64,000 bases of DNA from CALZBJ01 sp945619025 (GTDB lineage Bacteria; Pseudomonadota; Gammaproteobacteria; Cardiobacteriales; Wohlfahrtiimonadaceae), in contig CALZBJ010000001.1 of assembly GCA_945619025.1 (NCBI GenBank), positions 124,001 to 188,000 on the forward strand, in the 5' to 3' direction. The position numbers and the translations under genes were made by a program. Shown here piece by piece: positions 27,025 to 36,075 of the stretch. Position 1 is the first letter of the stretch. Each line of letters starts with the position of its first letter. Below the pieces are notes generated by a model. It made no database searches, was not told the origin of the DNA, and saw only the letters and a program-made list of their open reading frames with translations.

Positions 27025-27816
27025 ATGGCGTATACCATTATAATTCCTGCGCGCCTTAAATCGACGCGCTTACCCAACAAAATGTTATTGCCCATTCATG
27101 ATAAACCCGTGATTGAATGGACATGGATGAGCGCTCAAAAGAGTAAAGCGACGCGCATCATTATCGCTACCGACGACAATGCCATCGGCAAACATATGAA
27201 ACGCCTCGGCGCTGAGGTAGTGATGACCCAAGCGAGCCATGAAACTGGGACAGACCGCTTAAGTGAAGTGGCGCTTAAAGAGCATCTTGGTGATCAAGAA
27301 ATTATCGTCAATTGGCAAGGCGATGAGCCCTTTTTACCCGCTAATTTAGCCGATAAAGTGGCCGATACATTAAAGGGAAATCCTCAAGCGCAGATGAGTA
27401 CGCTCGCAACCCGCATTGCAACGTGGGAAGAGTTTAATGATCCGAACGCGGTAAAAGTGATCTTAAATGAGCGCCGTGAAGCGATCTATTTCTCGCGCGC
27501 GCCGATTCCTTATCCTCGCGGTGAAATGCAGCAAGAAGGCGACGTGCCTGAAAATTATAATTTCCTCCGTCACATCGGGGTATATGGCTATCGCGGCTGC
27601 TTTTTGAAAAACTATCCCACCCTTCCGCCATCGGCGCTCGAAGAGATTGAAAAACTGGAACAGCTCCGTGCTTTAGCGAGCGGATCGATTATCTCCGTTG
27701 CCCGCATTGAAGAGACCCCGCCCACCGGCATCGATACCGAAATCGATCTTGAGCGCGCCACCGATTGGTTAACCGATAAAATCGCCAATGCCCTCGATGA
27801 AATCGAGTCTGAATAA
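27025..27816 (+). CDS. kdsB: 3-deoxy-manno-octulosonate cytidylyltransferase
   Basis: KdsB activates Kdo as CMP-Kdo for lipopolysaccharide inner-core synthesis. The 263-residue enzyme shows the nucleotide-binding IIPARLKSTRLPNKMLLPI (residues 5-23), TGTDRLSEVA, NWQGDEPFLP and the C-terminal PTGIDTEIDLERA. AAGGAATGACTCCTCC precedes the ATG. psd follows 18 bases after the stop, so the two envelope genes form a short operon. Confidence 0.96.
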   Translation: MAYTIIIPARLKSTRLPNKMLLPIHDKPVIEWTWMSAQKSKATRIIIATDDNAIGKHMKRLGAEVVMTQASHETGTDRLSEVALKEHLGDQEIIVNWQGDEPFLPANLADKVADTLKGNPQAQMSTLATRIATWEEFNDPNAVKVILNERREAIYFSRAPIPYPRGEMQQEGDVPENYNFLRHIGVYGYRGCFLKNYPTLPPSALEEIEKLEQLRALASGSIISVARIEETPPTGIDTEIDLERATDWLTDKIANALDEIESE

Positions 27817-27834
27817 ATTATTAAGAGGCCTAAT

Positions 27835-28662
27835 ATGACCCGTTTTTTCTTTTTTCAGCGCAGTTGTTCTTGGGTATTTCGTCATTTAACCCGCATTCGC
27901 GTTAAGTGGTTTAAAAATGCATTTATCTCCATTTTTGCCAAGCTCTATAAGATCAATTGGGACGAAAGTAAACATTCATCGCCGCACGATTTTGAGCACT
28001 TTAACGCCTTTTTTACCCGCGAACTGAAAGAGGGGGCACGCACCATCAGCAAGGCAAATATTGTTTCCCCCTCAGATGGAAAGATTGCGGCGTTTGGCAA
28101 ACTTGAAGGCACTCAGTTTATTAACGCTAAAGGCCATGATTTTACCTTAGAAGCGCTGATTGCCGACCCTCATCTTGCAAGTGAATTTGAAAATGGTGCC
28201 TATGCGACTGTTTACCTCTCACCGCGCGACTATCACCGCATTCATATGCCGATTGACGGAAAGCTATTAAAAACCACACATATCCCCGGTCGTCTCTACA
28301 GTGTTTCCATTAAAACGGCGGAAAAAATCCCCACCCTATTTGCGGAAAACGAGCGCCTTGTTTGTCTATTTGAAACAGCGCTTGGCCGAGTGATTGTGAT
28401 TTTAGTGGGCGCGATTAACGTCTCGAGCATGGAGACTGTGTGGGCTGGCGAAGTAACGCCGCCTTACGGAAAAACACTCAATTACCAAGATTGGTCTGAT
28501 GAAAATATCACCCTTAAACAGGGCGAAGAGCTTGGGCGCTTTAATATGGGCTCAACGGTGATTGTGATCACCGAACGCGATGATTTCGAGTTTACTGACA
28601 ATATTGGCGATCTGGCGACGATTGCTCTTGGAAATCCGCTTCTCAATCAAGAGGCTAAGTAG
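27835..28662 (+). CDS. psd: phosphatidylserine decarboxylase proenzyme
   Basis: Psd makes phosphatidylethanolamine from phosphatidylserine at the inner membrane. The 275-residue proenzyme has the HFNAFFTRELKEGAR region and VSPSDGKI, and YLSPRDYHRIHMP holds catalytic His and Asp residues. The self-cleavage motif reads MGST, with Ser 240 the pyruvoyl precursor; the usual form is LGST, so the Leu-to-Met change is conservative. Processing would leave a 36-residue alpha chain. Confidence 0.96.
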   Translation: MTRFFFFQRSCSWVFRHLTRIRVKWFKNAFISIFAKLYKINWDESKHSSPHDFEHFNAFFTRELKEGARTISKANIVSPSDGKIAAFGKLEGTQFINAKGHDFTLEALIADPHLASEFENGAYATVYLSPRDYHRIHMPIDGKLLKTTHIPGRLYSVSIKTAEKIPTLFAENERLVCLFETALGRVIVILVGAINVSSMETVWAGEVTPPYGKTLNYQDWSDENITLKQGEELGRFNMGSTVIVITERDDFEFTDNIGDLATIALGNPLLNQEAK

Positions 28663-28696
28663 AATCCAAAATAGATTTCCTTATTCCGGCGCTCTA

Positions 28697-28819
28697 TGGT
28701 AAAATTGAGCGCTTGATTTTGGTGGCTTTTTATTTTGCATGAAACCGCCAGGTCTCCTTGTCTTACAGAGCGATCTGAAGACTTTACACACTTTGTTAAA
28801 TCCAAAAGGAGCATATTAA
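28697..28819 (+). promoter_or_regulatory. rpsF leader: extended -10 promoter and possible S6:S18 binding hairpin
   Basis: TGGTAAAAT at 28697-28705 is an extended -10 element without a good -35. The transcript would then carry GGTGG (28731-28735) pairing with CCGCC (28746-28750). The loop precedes an unpaired CAGGTCTCC. The CCG-containing arm resembles the S6:S18 autoregulatory motif found before rpsF in many bacteria. I infer this from position and the CCG element, not from a full structural match. Confidence 0.35.
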
Positions 28820-29185
28820 ATGCGTCATTATGAAGTAGTATTTCTGGTTCACCCAGATCAAAGCGAACAAGTTCCTGCGATGATCGAGCGTTATCGTGAA
28901 ATCGTAACTACCGAAGGTGGACAAATCCATCGTTTAGAAGATTGGGGTCGTCGTCAATTAGCGTATCCAATCCAAAAAATCCACAAAGCACACTACGTGT
29001 TAATGAACATCGAATGTAACCAAGTTGCATTAGAAGAATTACAAAGTGCTTTCCGTTTTAACGATGCGGTTATCCGTGACTTAATTATCGCGCGTGAAGA
29101 AGCAATCACTGAACCTTCAGTTGTTGCAAAACCACAACGCGACGCTCGTGAAGAAAACAACGAGAACGAAGCTGAAGAAGCTTAA
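28820..29185 (+). CDS. rpsF: 30S ribosomal protein S6
   Basis: S6 binds S18 on the platform of the small subunit. The 121-residue protein has the family start MRHYEVVFLVHPDQSEQV and the RRQLAYPIQKIHKAHYVL core. The acidic, Glu-rich tail (RDAREENNENEAEEA) is of the type that RimK can extend in E. coli, though it does not end in Glu-Glu. AAAAGGAGCATATTAA gives an excellent ribosome-binding site. It is the first gene of rpsF-rpsR-rplI. Confidence 0.98.
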   Translation: MRHYEVVFLVHPDQSEQVPAMIERYREIVTTEGGQIHRLEDWGRRQLAYPIQKIHKAHYVLMNIECNQVALEELQSAFRFNDAVIRDLIIAREEAITEPSVVAKPQRDAREENNENEAEEA

Positions 29186-29223
29186 GTCACCCCTCATCCA
29201 CTTAATTTAAAGGTATAAAATAT

Positions 29224-29448
29224 ATGTCACGTTTTATTCGTCGTAGAAAATATTGTCGCTTCACCGCAGAAGGTGTTAAAGAAATTGACTATAAAGATGT
29301 CAACACTTTAAAAAACTACATCACAGAAACTGGAAAAATCGTTCCTAGCCGTGTTACTGGTACTAGCGCACGTTATCAGCGCCAGTTATCAACTGCTATC
29401 AAACGCGCACGCTACATCGCATTGATCCCATACACGCATCAACACTAA
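29224..29448 (+). CDS. rpsR: 30S ribosomal protein S18
   Basis: This is a 74-residue basic protein with the canonical RRRKYCRFTAEGV start, a central ITETGKIVPSRVTGT and an AIKRARYIALIPYT C terminus. It forms a heterodimer with S6 and is encoded 38 bases after rpsF. No primosomal priB lies between them, unlike E. coli. Confidence 0.98.
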   Translation: MSRFIRRRKYCRFTAEGVKEIDYKDVNTLKNYITETGKIVPSRVTGTSARYQRQLSTAIKRARYIALIPYTHQH

Positions 29449-29465
29449 TTTAGAGGGAGATAAAA

Positions 29466-29915
29466 ATGCAAGTTATTCTTTTAGAAAAAATTCATAATTT
29501 AGGTTCTCTTGGTGATACGGTTGATGTGAAACCAGGATATGCTCGTAACTATCTTTTACCACAAGGTAAAGCTGCTGAAGCAACTGAAACCAACGTAGCG
29601 CTTTTCGAAGAGCGTCGCGCTGAGTTAGAAGCACAGCAAGCTGAAATCTTAGCTGATGCACAAGCACGTGGTGAAAAACTTGAAGGTTTAGTTATCACAA
29701 TGGCTGTTAAAGCAGGTTCTGAAGGCCGTCTATTCGGTTCAGTCACTGCACACGACATTGCTGATGCAATTACCAACGCTGGTGTTAAACTTGAGCGTAA
29801 AGAAGTCCGTATTCCACAAGGCTCAATCCGTGCAATCGGTGAACACACTGTAGCACTTCATTTACACGCAGATGTTCAAGTAAACATCACGGTAAATGTA
29901 ACACCCGAGCAATAA
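29466..29915 (+). CDS. rplI: 50S ribosomal protein L9
   Basis: The 149-residue L9 has the N-terminal MQVILLEKIHNLGSLGDTVDV and VKPGYARNYLLPQGKA motif, a long connecting helix and the C-terminal RNA-binding domain with GSEGRLFGSVTAHDIADAI. It reaches across the L1 stalk base. GAGGGAGATAAAA precedes the ATG. A strong terminator follows 58 bases after the stop. Confidence 0.98.
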   Translation: MQVILLEKIHNLGSLGDTVDVKPGYARNYLLPQGKAAEATETNVALFEERRAELEAQQAEILADAQARGEKLEGLVITMAVKAGSEGRLFGSVTAHDIADAITNAGVKLERKEVRIPQGSIRAIGEHTVALHLHADVQVNITVNVTPEQ

Positions 29916-29973
29916 AATTTAATCAATTTAATTGATCACAAAAACTAAACGAACGAACTAACAATTAAATGAG

Positions 29974-30004
29974 AAAGCGTAAGCATTAACCCTTACGCTT
30001 TTTT
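29974..30004 (+). terminator. Rho-independent terminator after rplI
   Basis: AAAGCGTAAG (29974-29983) and CTTACGCTTT (29992-30001) form a perfect 10-bp stem with an 8-base loop, followed by a run of T. It ends the ribosomal protein operon. Confidence 0.88.
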
Positions 30005-30073
30005 CTTGTCTGGAATTTATCCCCTTCCCTCCTTCTATCGATCTGCCTTCCTCACGTCCTCATTAAACGCCCA

Positions 30074-30101
30074 TAAAAAAACTCCCCCGAAGGAGAGTTT
30101 T
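30074..30101 (-). terminator. Rho-independent terminator after degP
   Basis: On the minus strand, AAAACTCTCC and GGGGAGTTTT close a TTCG tetraloop (10 bp with one wobble), followed by T residues. The very stable UUCG loop and T tract make this a strong terminator. Confidence 0.88.
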
Positions 30102-30149
30102 ATCAATTGATTTTATGATGCCACTATTGGCTAGCTTATGAATAGCAAA

Positions 30150-31613
30150 TTACTTTTTACCCTTCGCATTGGACTTATCTTTCGGCGTTTCTACAGGCTT
30201 GGTAATCGCAATAAAGAAGGGATTGCCATTTCGTTTAACGAGCAGACGAATCACTGCATCATCGGATGTTTTCTCGAGCGCTTTTTTAAAGCTCTCCACA
30301 TCATCGGTATCATCATTATTGATCTGTACGATAATGTCCCCTGCGCGAATGCCCGCCGTCATCGCAATGCCTTTCCCAACGTTTTTCACTAAAACACCCT
30401 TCTCTTTCGGGTAATTTGGGTGATTTTCAACAACGACATTGAGGCTATTTTTCGCGTTACTGCCGGTCACGGTTTCCGTTTTATCCGCATCACTTGCCTC
30501 AATGGTGACGGTGAGCGTCTTCTCTTTTCCTTTTCGTAGAATGAGAAGCTCTGCTTTATCGCCCACATTGGCGCGCGCCACCTGCATCGGTAAATTGCTT
30601 GAACTCCGCACTTTTTTACCATTAAACGCTAAGATAATATCCCCTGATTTAAGTTTCGCTTTATCGGCAGGTCCGCCTTTAACCACATCGACCACCAGCG
30701 CTCCTTCGGGCTTTTCCATCCCGAAGGTTTTGGCAAGTGCCGGCGTTACCTCTTGGACTTGAACGCCTAGCCAACCGTGCGTCACTTTCCCGTGGGTCTG
30801 AATTTGCGTCACCACATCCATCACAAGATCGATCGGAATGGCAAAGCTCACCCCTGCGTAACTGCCGGTACTGGTATAAATTTGTGAGTTAATGCCGATC
30901 ACTTCCCCCTTAGTATTAAAGAGTGGCCCGCCTGAATTACCGGGATTGATCGCCGCATCGGTTTGAATAAAAGGGGTGTAATGATCATTGGGAAGATTGC
31001 GTCCAAGCGAGCTAATAATCCCTTGCGTCGCCGTATAATCAAGCCCAAATGGTGAACCGACCGCCATCACCCATTGCCCCACTTTAAGCGTTTCAACATC
31101 GCCAATTGTCACTTCTTGGAGCGGTGAGTTTTGATCAAGTGCGACTTTAAGCACCGCAACATCCGAGCGCTCATCTTGCCCAATCAGCTCCGCTTTCGCT
31201 TCACGGCGATCAAAGAAATGGACGGTAATATCGTCGGCCTTTTCGACAACGTGAGCATTGGTCACAATAATTCCGGCCTCGCTATCGATAATAAACCCTG
31301 ATCCCGCACCGCGCACAATGCGCTCTTGCTCTTTAGGCGTGTTATGCGGCGCTCCAAAGAAAAAGCTAAAGGGATCATCCTCTCCAAAAGGGGAGCCAAA
31401 GGGCGAAGGCCCAAACGGAAAGCCGTCAAAGGGGGAACGAATTTGGACTTTCTCCGTCCCTTCGGTGGTAATGCTCACAATGGCTGCCTTATTCTCTTCA
31501 AATAAGAGGCTCCAATCGGGCGGTCTGTTATCGGCACTCGCAACCGCTGTGAACGTTAAAAATGTCATGATTACCCATGCAAAAGGTAACCATGCTTGCT
31601 TTAATTTTTGCAT
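30150..31613 (-). CDS. degP: DegP/HtrA-type periplasmic serine protease
   Basis: This 487-residue envelope-stress protease and chaperone has a signal peptide (MQKLKQAWLPFAWVIMTFL.., cleavage near ASA). It has a Phe/Pro/Gly-rich LA-loop region (about residues 60-90). The trypsin-like domain carries the triad His in VTNAHVV, Asp in RSDVAVLKV and Ser in NPGNSGGPLFN. Two PDZ domains follow. The start is fixed by AAGGAGACTTTTCT before this ATG; the longest frame adds 22 residues of non-signal sequence. The Lys-rich end may be exposed. DegQ or MucD naming would be equally defensible. Confidence 0.93.
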   Translation of the reverse strand: MQKLKQAWLPFAWVIMTFLTFTAVASADNRPPDWSLLFEENKAAIVSITTEGTEKVQIRSPFDGFPFGPSPFGSPFGEDDPFSFFFGAPHNTPKEQERIVRGAGSGFIIDSEAGIIVTNAHVVEKADDITVHFFDRREAKAELIGQDERSDVAVLKVALDQNSPLQEVTIGDVETLKVGQWVMAVGSPFGLDYTATQGIISSLGRNLPNDHYTPFIQTDAAINPGNSGGPLFNTKGEVIGINSQIYTSTGSYAGVSFAIPIDLVMDVVTQIQTHGKVTHGWLGVQVQEVTPALAKTFGMEKPEGALVVDVVKGGPADKAKLKSGDIILAFNGKKVRSSSNLPMQVARANVGDKAELLILRKGKEKTLTVTIEASDADKTETVTGSNAKNSLNVVVENHPNYPKEKGVLVKNVGKGIAMTAGIRAGDIIVQINNDDTDDVESFKKALEKTSDDAVIRLLVKRNGNPFFIAITKPVETPKDKSNAKGKK

Positions 31614-31771
31614 AGAAAAGTCTCCTTTTTTGTGTAATAACCCTAATACTCTATATGGCGGCTTGTAAATTATTTTCAAGATTTTCGCTAAATCGAGCGG
31701 ATTACTACCACTCTAAAAGAGTGATAAAACAGGAGCGTGACACCGTTTTCAATGCTTGGAATAAGAGGGGA

Positions 31772-32905
31772 TTACTCCTCTAAAAATTCGGTTAAAATTT
31801 GGTTAGCAAACAAAAAACCGCGCTCACTTGCTTGCAATCGATCAGTGCGATCCACCAACAGTCCCCGCGCTTTTAAGTCCGCTACCCGCGCTTCAATCAG
31901 GCTAAAGGGTAAAAAGGTGCGCTCTTCCCAATACTCCACCGGCACGCCCCATTTTAAACGAAGAACATTGAGGAAAAATTCAAATAACAGATCCTCTTTT
32001 TCCACTTTAGTAATGGTTAAGCGTTCAGCTGAACTCGTTTCAACAAAGGTGCGGGGATGCTTTTCCATCTGGGTGCGCAATACGTGACGCTCGCCCATCA
32101 TAGTAATTTTTCCGTGCGCGCCGGCGCCAATGCCTAGATAATCTCCAAATTCCCAATAATTGGTATTGTGCGCACATTGCGAGACCTTTTTCGCAAAGGC
32201 CGACACCTCATAATGCTCAAATCCCGCCTTTGCCAGGGTTTCATACCCTTCTAATTGCATCGCTTCAATGGCTTCATCGCGCGGTAATTCGGGCTCATAC
32301 CGATAAAAGTAGGTATTCGGCTCAAGGGTTAATTGATAGTGGGAAATATGCGTCGGATTCATCGCAATCACCCCGTTTAAATCCGCCATCGCGCCCTCTA
32401 ATGTCTGCCCGGGAAGCCCAAACATCAGATCACAATTAATTTCATTAAAGCCCGCCTCGTGAGCCGTTTCAATCGCACGAATCGCTTCATCGCGATCATG
32501 GATGCGCCCGATTTTGGTAAGTTGCTCGTTATTTAAACTCTGAACACCGATCGAAAGACGATTGACCCCAATCTCACGATAGGCCTTAAAGTAGCTTCGA
32601 TCGACCGTTCCGGGATTTGCCTCCATGGTAATTTCAATATTGGGATCAAAATTAAGATAGGTGCGCAGATCAGAAAAGAGGCGCTCCAATAACTCAGGTG
32701 GCATCAAACTAGGCGTGCCGCCCCCGATAAAAATTGAGTGAATATTCCGCCCCCAAATATAGGGCAGAATCGTGACCACATCATTCACCAATCCCTCAAT
32801 ATAGGGCTTATAGAGCGCTTCATTATTCTTATGCGAATTGAAATCACAATAGGGGCATTTTTGAATGCACCACGGAAAATGAAGATATAAACTTAATGGA
32901 ATCAT
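31772..32905 (-). CDS. hemW: radical SAM heme chaperone HemW-like protein
   Basis: This 377-residue protein has the radical-SAM cluster motif CIQKCPYCDF (Cys spacing CxxxCxxC) near residue 15 and GGGTPSLMP. NRLSIGVQSLN and INCDLMFGLPGQT follow, with the HemN C-terminal region near the end. Because HemN proper has a longer N terminus and an extra Cys, HemW (heme chaperone, often misannotated as coproporphyrinogen oxidase) is the better name. The ATG at MIPLSLYLHFPW is chosen over an upstream TTG. Confidence 0.92.
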   Translation of the reverse strand: MIPLSLYLHFPWCIQKCPYCDFNSHKNNEALYKPYIEGLVNDVVTILPYIWGRNIHSIFIGGGTPSLMPPELLERLFSDLRTYLNFDPNIEITMEANPGTVDRSYFKAYREIGVNRLSIGVQSLNNEQLTKIGRIHDRDEAIRAIETAHEAGFNEINCDLMFGLPGQTLEGAMADLNGVIAMNPTHISHYQLTLEPNTYFYRYEPELPRDEAIEAMQLEGYETLAKAGFEHYEVSAFAKKVSQCAHNTNYWEFGDYLGIGAGAHGKITMMGERHVLRTQMEKHPRTFVETSSAERLTITKVEKEDLLFEFFLNVLRLKWGVPVEYWEERTFLPFSLIEARVADLKARGLLVDRTDRLQASERGFLFANQILTEFLEE

Positions 32906-32965
32906 AAGGCTGCCCAATGAGTAATGAATGAGTGAATGAGAAATTAAAAGTAGAGCTCGATTATA

Positions 32966-33865
32966 CTATTTTTTCGCGAAATAATTGCTGCCCACAATCC
33001 CGATCACAATAATGAGCGCGCCGATTAAATGGTAGCTATAGAGCGTCTCTTTGAGGAAAATCACCCCGGCCAACACCGTCACCACCGAGCTTAAATTATT
33101 AAAAACGCCAATTCGTGCCGCTTCTACCCGCGCGACTGCATAGATCGATAAAAACTGGGTAATAAAGGTTGAAAGCACGCCGAGATAGAGCACCGATAAG
33201 AGATAGCGCATCTCAAAAAGTGGTCCAAAATAGCGATGCCATGAGCCGTTAAGCGCATGCGTTCCAAAAGCGAGAAGATTAAAAACGATCGCGCCGATCA
33301 TCATCATAAAATACATCAAAGTAAAATTGGAAAACTCGTAGCGATATCGGCGCACCAACACAGTATAGATCGCCGTAGAAAAGGCGGAAAACAGCGTATA
33401 GATAATCCCCTTAATATTAAAGGTAAACCCACCATTTCCCTTCATAATAATGATATAAATTACCCCACTCACCGAGAGCCCGATAAAAAAGGCCTGCCAA
33501 AACGTGACCTTTTCTTTAAGTAACACCGCTGCAAAAATCGCCACCAACACCGGCGTTGTGGCAAAGACAATTCCCGCTTCTGATGAAGAGGTATTCGCAA
33601 GCCCAAGCGTTTGAAAGGTAAAAAAGAGTAGCGGATATAAAAGTGATAACGGAATCAGCACCCGAGCGCCCTTTTTCGTCATCGACAGCTTCACAAGCCC
33701 CAATAAAACCGGAATCGAAGCGGCGCTAAAGGCAAAGGTAAAACGATGGGCGAGCATATTGAGCGTATCCCCATCCATCAGCGCAATTTTCACAAACATA
33801 AATGATAATCCAATAATCACCATCTGTACCAATACGGCAATGTACGCTTTTTGTGTCTCCGTCAT
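32966..33865 (-). CDS. EamA/DMT-superfamily membrane transporter
   Basis: This 299-residue protein has ten hydrophobic segments in two EamA repeats. The first ends at the loop with GIVFATTPVLVAIFAAVLLKEKVTFWQ; the second ends with VVTVLAGVIFLKETLYSYHLIGALIIVIGI. This is the drug/metabolite transporter layout, usually exporters of amino acids, nucleosides or toxic metabolites. The substrate is unknown. GAGGGAGAAAAGG precedes the ATG. It is divergent from recQ. Confidence 0.88.
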   Translation of the reverse strand: MTETQKAYIAVLVQMVIIGLSFMFVKIALMDGDTLNMLAHRFTFAFSAASIPVLLGLVKLSMTKKGARVLIPLSLLYPLLFFTFQTLGLANTSSSEAGIVFATTPVLVAIFAAVLLKEKVTFWQAFFIGLSVSGVIYIIIMKGNGGFTFNIKGIIYTLFSAFSTAIYTVLVRRYRYEFSNFTLMYFMMMIGAIVFNLLAFGTHALNGSWHRYFGPLFEMRYLLSVLYLGVLSTFITQFLSIYAVARVEAARIGVFNNLSSVVTVLAGVIFLKETLYSYHLIGALIIVIGIVGSNYFAKK

Positions 33866-34114
33866 CCTTTTCTCCCTCGTCTACCTTCGGCGGCGCTCCA
33901 TGTTGCCAGCCTTTTTATCATCTGTTTCGTGATTGATATGATCATTAAATACCGCACGAGTATAGCACTCTTTCCGCAAAAGAGGCGCGCTCCCGAGGCG
34001 GTTTTATGGCCGTAAACTGAGAGTTAAAATCAAATGAAACACCCCCTTTCATGGCCTAACATGATAGAATTTAGACCGATCAATATGAACGTTGCGCGAA
34101 ATAAGGGAGTTATT

Positions 34115-35938
34115 TTGACAAAATATGAAGCACTGCAAACCTACTTTGGCTACTCAAGTTTTCGTGAGGGTCAAGAGGTGCTCGTAGATGCGATTTTAAG
34201 CGGTCAAGATGCCCTCGGGATTATGCCAACTGGTGGCGGAAAATCGCTCTGCTATCAGCTCCCCGCAACGCTTCTGCCCGGAATTACCATTGTGGTCTCG
34301 CCACTTATTTCGCTGATGAAAGATCAGGTCGATGCGCTCAATGAGCAAGGCATTCCGGCGACTTTTATCAATAGCTCGCTCACCGAAGAGGCGCTTTCGA
34401 TTCGAAAACAGGCGATTTTCAATCAAGAATATAAACTCATCTATGTGGCGCCCGAGCGGCTCAATACCTATCTCGTTCGCACCATTGTAAGCCGCATGCA
34501 TTTGTCGTTAATTGCCATTGATGAGGCGCACTGTATCTCAAAATGGGGCCATGATTTTCGCCCCTCTTATGGGGAGATTATCGATTTTATCTATTCGCTC
34601 CCCGTTCGCCCCGTCGTCGCCGCTTTTACCGCAACGGCAACGCCTGAGGTAACCGAAGAGATCCGCTCACTTTTAGGCTTACAGACACCTGTGGAATCCA
34701 ATATTGGGTTTGATCGCCCGAATCTCACCTATGAGGTGCTCAAAGTCGGCAATAAAATTGGCTATATTCGCGATTTTATTAAAAACAATTACCCCGATGA
34801 TGCCGGCATTATCTACTGTTCGACGCGCAAAAATGTGGAGCAACTCACCGCGCAACTGATTAAAGAAGGCTTTAAAGCCGCCCATTATCACGGCGGGATG
34901 GATAGTGCTGCTCGCGATAAGAGTCAATCGGCCTTTTTGCTCGATCAGATTCAGATTATTGTAGCCACCAACGCTTTTGGAATGGGGATTGATAAGCCCA
35001 ATGTCCGCTTTGTAATTCACTATAATATGCCGCAAAATATGGAAGCCTATTATCAGGAAGCGGGCCGTGCGGGACGGGATGGCGAGCCAGCGCATTGTCT
35101 TTTAATGTACAACACCCGTGATATTGGCCTGCAAAAATATCTGATCGAAAGCCAAGAGAATCTCGAGCCGGATCGCCGTTCTCTTCTCTATAAAAATTTA
35201 AAATATCTTGAAGATTATTGCCATACCGACAAATGTTTACGCTCGGTAATTTTGCGCTATTTTGGTGAAACGGAGATCCCGGATCATTGCAGTAATTGTA
35301 GCAATTGCCTCGACTCCTCGCCGAATATCGATATCACCGTTGAGGCGCAGAAAATTCTTTCGTGCATTTATCGCGTGCAACAACATGCGAGAAATTCCTA
35401 TGGCGTTCGCATGATTATTGCAGTTCTGCGGGGCTCAAAAAGCCAAAAAGTGATGGATGCCCGTTTAGATCGCGTATCGACTTACGGCATTATGTCGGAA
35501 TATAAAGAGACAAGCCTGCGTGAAATGGTGATGACGCTTGTCGCGCGGGGCTATATCGCCCAAACGGTCGAAGAATATCCAACCCTTTATCTCACCGAAA
35601 AAGCCCGCCCGTTACTTCGCGGTGAGGAAAAAATTTATCATAAACAGAATCGCATCGAGCGCCCGACACCGAAAAAACGTCACGCCAAAGAAGATACCTT
35701 CGATTATGATAAAACCCTCTTTAACGAGCTTAAAGCGCTCCGCCTTGAGATCGCCCAAGAGAAGTCACTGCCGGCCTTTGTGATCTTTAACGATGCAACC
35801 CTCAAAGAGATGGCCGCCCGCGCGCCAACGACGCCAACACTACTTCTTACCATTAAAGGTGTTGGCTCAAAAAAAGCCGAACAATATGGCGAGCAATTTA
35901 TCCGCGCCATTCAAGAATATCGTGAACGTACGCTTTAG
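34115..35938 (+). CDS. recQ: ATP-dependent DNA helicase RecQ
   Basis: RecQ unwinds forked and gapped DNA in recombination and repair. It has Walker A PTGGGKSLCYQ, the DEAH box IDEAHCISKWGHDFRP, the motif V/VI region GIDKPNVRFVIHYNMP...YYQEAGRAGRDG, a zinc-binding RQC with DKCLRSVILRYFGE and CSNCSNC, and a C-terminal HRDC domain. I use the TTG preceded by GGGAG, because family members begin near here (607 residues). The longest frame begins at ATG 34034 and adds 27 residues without homology. A shared terminator follows. Confidence 0.93.
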   Translation: MTKYEALQTYFGYSSFREGQEVLVDAILSGQDALGIMPTGGGKSLCYQLPATLLPGITIVVSPLISLMKDQVDALNEQGIPATFINSSLTEEALSIRKQAIFNQEYKLIYVAPERLNTYLVRTIVSRMHLSLIAIDEAHCISKWGHDFRPSYGEIIDFIYSLPVRPVVAAFTATATPEVTEEIRSLLGLQTPVESNIGFDRPNLTYEVLKVGNKIGYIRDFIKNNYPDDAGIIYCSTRKNVEQLTAQLIKEGFKAAHYHGGMDSAARDKSQSAFLLDQIQIIVATNAFGMGIDKPNVRFVIHYNMPQNMEAYYQEAGRAGRDGEPAHCLLMYNTRDIGLQKYLIESQENLEPDRRSLLYKNLKYLEDYCHTDKCLRSVILRYFGETEIPDHCSNCSNCLDSSPNIDITVEAQKILSCIYRVQQHARNSYGVRMIIAVLRGSKSQKVMDARLDRVSTYGIMSEYKETSLREMVMTLVARGYIAQTVEEYPTLYLTEKARPLLRGEEKIYHKQNRIERPTPKKRHAKEDTFDYDKTLFNELKALRLEIAQEKSLPAFVIFNDATLKEMAARAPTTPTLLLTIKGVGSKKAEQYGEQFIRAIQEYRERTL

Positions 35939-35947
35939 CTTAGTCAT

Positions 35948-35983
35948 AAAAAAGCCCTAACCAAACACAGTGCTTGGTAGGGC
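35948..35983. terminator. bidirectional terminator between recQ and prpB
   Basis: GCCCTAACCAA (35954-35964) pairs with TTGGTAGGGC (35974-35983) with one bulge. Six T on the minus strand (35953-35948) make it strong for the prp operon. It is weaker for recQ. Confidence 0.75.
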
Positions 35984-36075
35984 AAATCTCTGATAACTGA
36001 GGGAGCAGCTATGAGAGCGAGGGTTTTTGGAGGAAAACCCTGAGATTTTATTATTATGGAATTAAGCGGATACTT

